Shown here piece after piece: positions 62,458-64,000 of a DNA stretch of 64,000 nt. Each line of letters starts with the position of its first letter. Within the stretch, counting starts at the first letter, position 1. The stretch covers positions 124,001 to 188,000 of the forward strand of contig NZ_RXOZ01000033.1 of assembly GCF_003991205.1 (NCBI RefSeq), read 5' to 3'. Under the pieces are notes generated by a model. The model searched no databases. It saw only the letters and a list, made by a program, of their open reading frames with translations, and had not been told where the DNA came from. Position numbers and translations under genes: made by a program. The stretch comes from Georgenia sp. SYP-B2076 (GTDB lineage: Bacteria > Actinomycetota > Actinomycetes > Actinomycetales > Actinomycetaceae).

Positions 62458-62926
62458 GGGCACCACGGTGGCGGGCCCGTCGCCCGGCCGCCCCGCGCGC
62501 CGGCGGGCGATGTGGACGCGGGGGCACCATCGCCGCCTGTGGACGGCCCGGCCCGTCGGCGATCCCAGGCCCCGCACCCGCGCGAGGTCACGGGCGCCGC
62601 ACGAGGTGACGGGCGCCGCACGAGGCGGGAGGCCGGGCGCCACGGCCCATCGGCTACGATGAGACCTGCAACCGGCGTCAGTCGGTTGACAACGCGTGCC
62701 CGCACATCGTCGTACCAGCCCGCCCGGCCTGCCGGGCGAGTCGCGGTCGGCGAGGCGAACAGCGGCGGTCCTCTCCTCGCGAGGGGTGCTGTCACCGCGG
62801 GCACCAGGGTCCGCGGCCACCCGGCCGACGGGCAGACAACCGAAACACGGGCCACGACGCGCCACGCGAGAACGCGGCGCGCGGGGCCCCTTGCGTGCGG
62901 GTGACCGCACCACGAAAGGACGTGCC
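62458..62926. other. rpsB upstream region
   Basis: This 469-base gap holds the divergent promoters of M23 and rpsB. TACGAT (62655-62660) is the best -10 candidate for rpsB, giving a 260-base leader; TTGACA at 62686-62691 is a second possible promoter start with a poor -10. A long leader on rpsB is common, but I see no clear S2-binding fold. No gene is supported. Confidence 0.5.
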
Positions 62927-63946
<1,020 letters not shown>

Positions 63947-63980
63947 GAACTAGCACCCGAGGATCTGGAGAGGATCATCA

Positions 63981-64000
63981 ATGGCGAACTACACCGCCGC
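63981..64000 (+). CDS. tsf: Elongation factor Ts, first codons only
   Basis: ATG 63981 begins MANYTA, the start of EF-Ts, with GGAGAGGA upstream. The rest lies beyond the window. The position after rpsB makes the identity near certain. Confidence 0.9.

Overview
The window is high-GC actinobacterial chromosome, most likely Micrococcales (a Cellulomonas/Georgenia-like organism; I cannot fix the genus). The basis is the strongly GC3-biased coding, frequent GTG and occasional TTG starts, a mycothiol-type DsbA-like reductase, an Eis acetyltransferase, Cys-free ribosomal proteins L31B/L32/L33, paired clpP genes followed by clpX, and the conserved actinobacterial block rpsP-khpA-rimM-trmD-rplS-lepB-rnhB-DUF2469-yraN-yifB-dprA-xerC-M23-rpsB-tsf. 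Nothing looks like a prophage, an insertion sequence or a CRISPR array.

Region by region. 1-4.9 kb is carbon handling: the 3' end of malQ, then a sugar PTS permease EIIC divergent from a EIIB-EIIA-HAD phosphatase operon, with a near-consensus promoter for each arm. 4.9-17.8 kb is mixed housekeeping: aminopeptidase N, a secreted protein with two cupredoxin domains, a DsbA-like reductase, an MFS exporter, an M13 peptidase, rpiB, an Eis-type acetyltransferase, and an alkyltransferase-like protein overlapping a Nei-type glycosylase. 17.8-19.6 kb is cysteine synthesis (cysK-cysE) preceded by a small Cys-containing leader peptide and two hairpins that look like an attenuator. 20.2-23 kb holds two regulator operons (GntR plus DUF1648 protein; PadR plus alpha/beta hydrolase), the first behind a perfect 12-bp-arm palindrome. 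24-25.3 kb holds L33, L31B and L32 without zinc ligands, and tRNA-Gly and tRNA-Pro. 25.5-27.8 kb holds an ABC permease without its ATPase, an OsmC protein and a small Cys-pair protein. 28-32.6 kb is trigger factor, clpP1, clpP2 and clpX. 32.9-44.7 kb holds a release-factor-like (baeRF) protein, chorismate mutase, an acyl-CoA ligase, valS, a prolyl iminopeptidase, and a divergent PfkB kinase / GH4 glycosidase pair. 44.7-51.5 kb holds a GlnD remnant, ffh, a repeat-rich gap with a broken gene, an amidohydrolase, a GPP34 protein and a GntR-ABC operon with its own perfect palindrome. 51.7-64 kb is the ribosome/secretion/DNA-processing block ending in rpsB and the first codons of tsf.

The most unusual signals are these. 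A dispersed palindromic repeat occurs at 39975-40066 (29-bp perfect arms) with a diverged copy at 34954-35021. A GlnD HD-domain remnant is fed by a 22-bp tandem repeat that moves a start codon through all three frames. A frameshifted tail resembling a polyprenyl synthetase lies next to the palindrome. TrmD is fused to a GNAT domain. A cysteine leader precedes cysK. Two unrelated YtrA-like GntR genes each sit behind a perfect 12-bp-arm operator. Long charged, Ala-rich tails extend trigger factor, S16 and S2. No feature amounts to a clearly new defence or mobile system.
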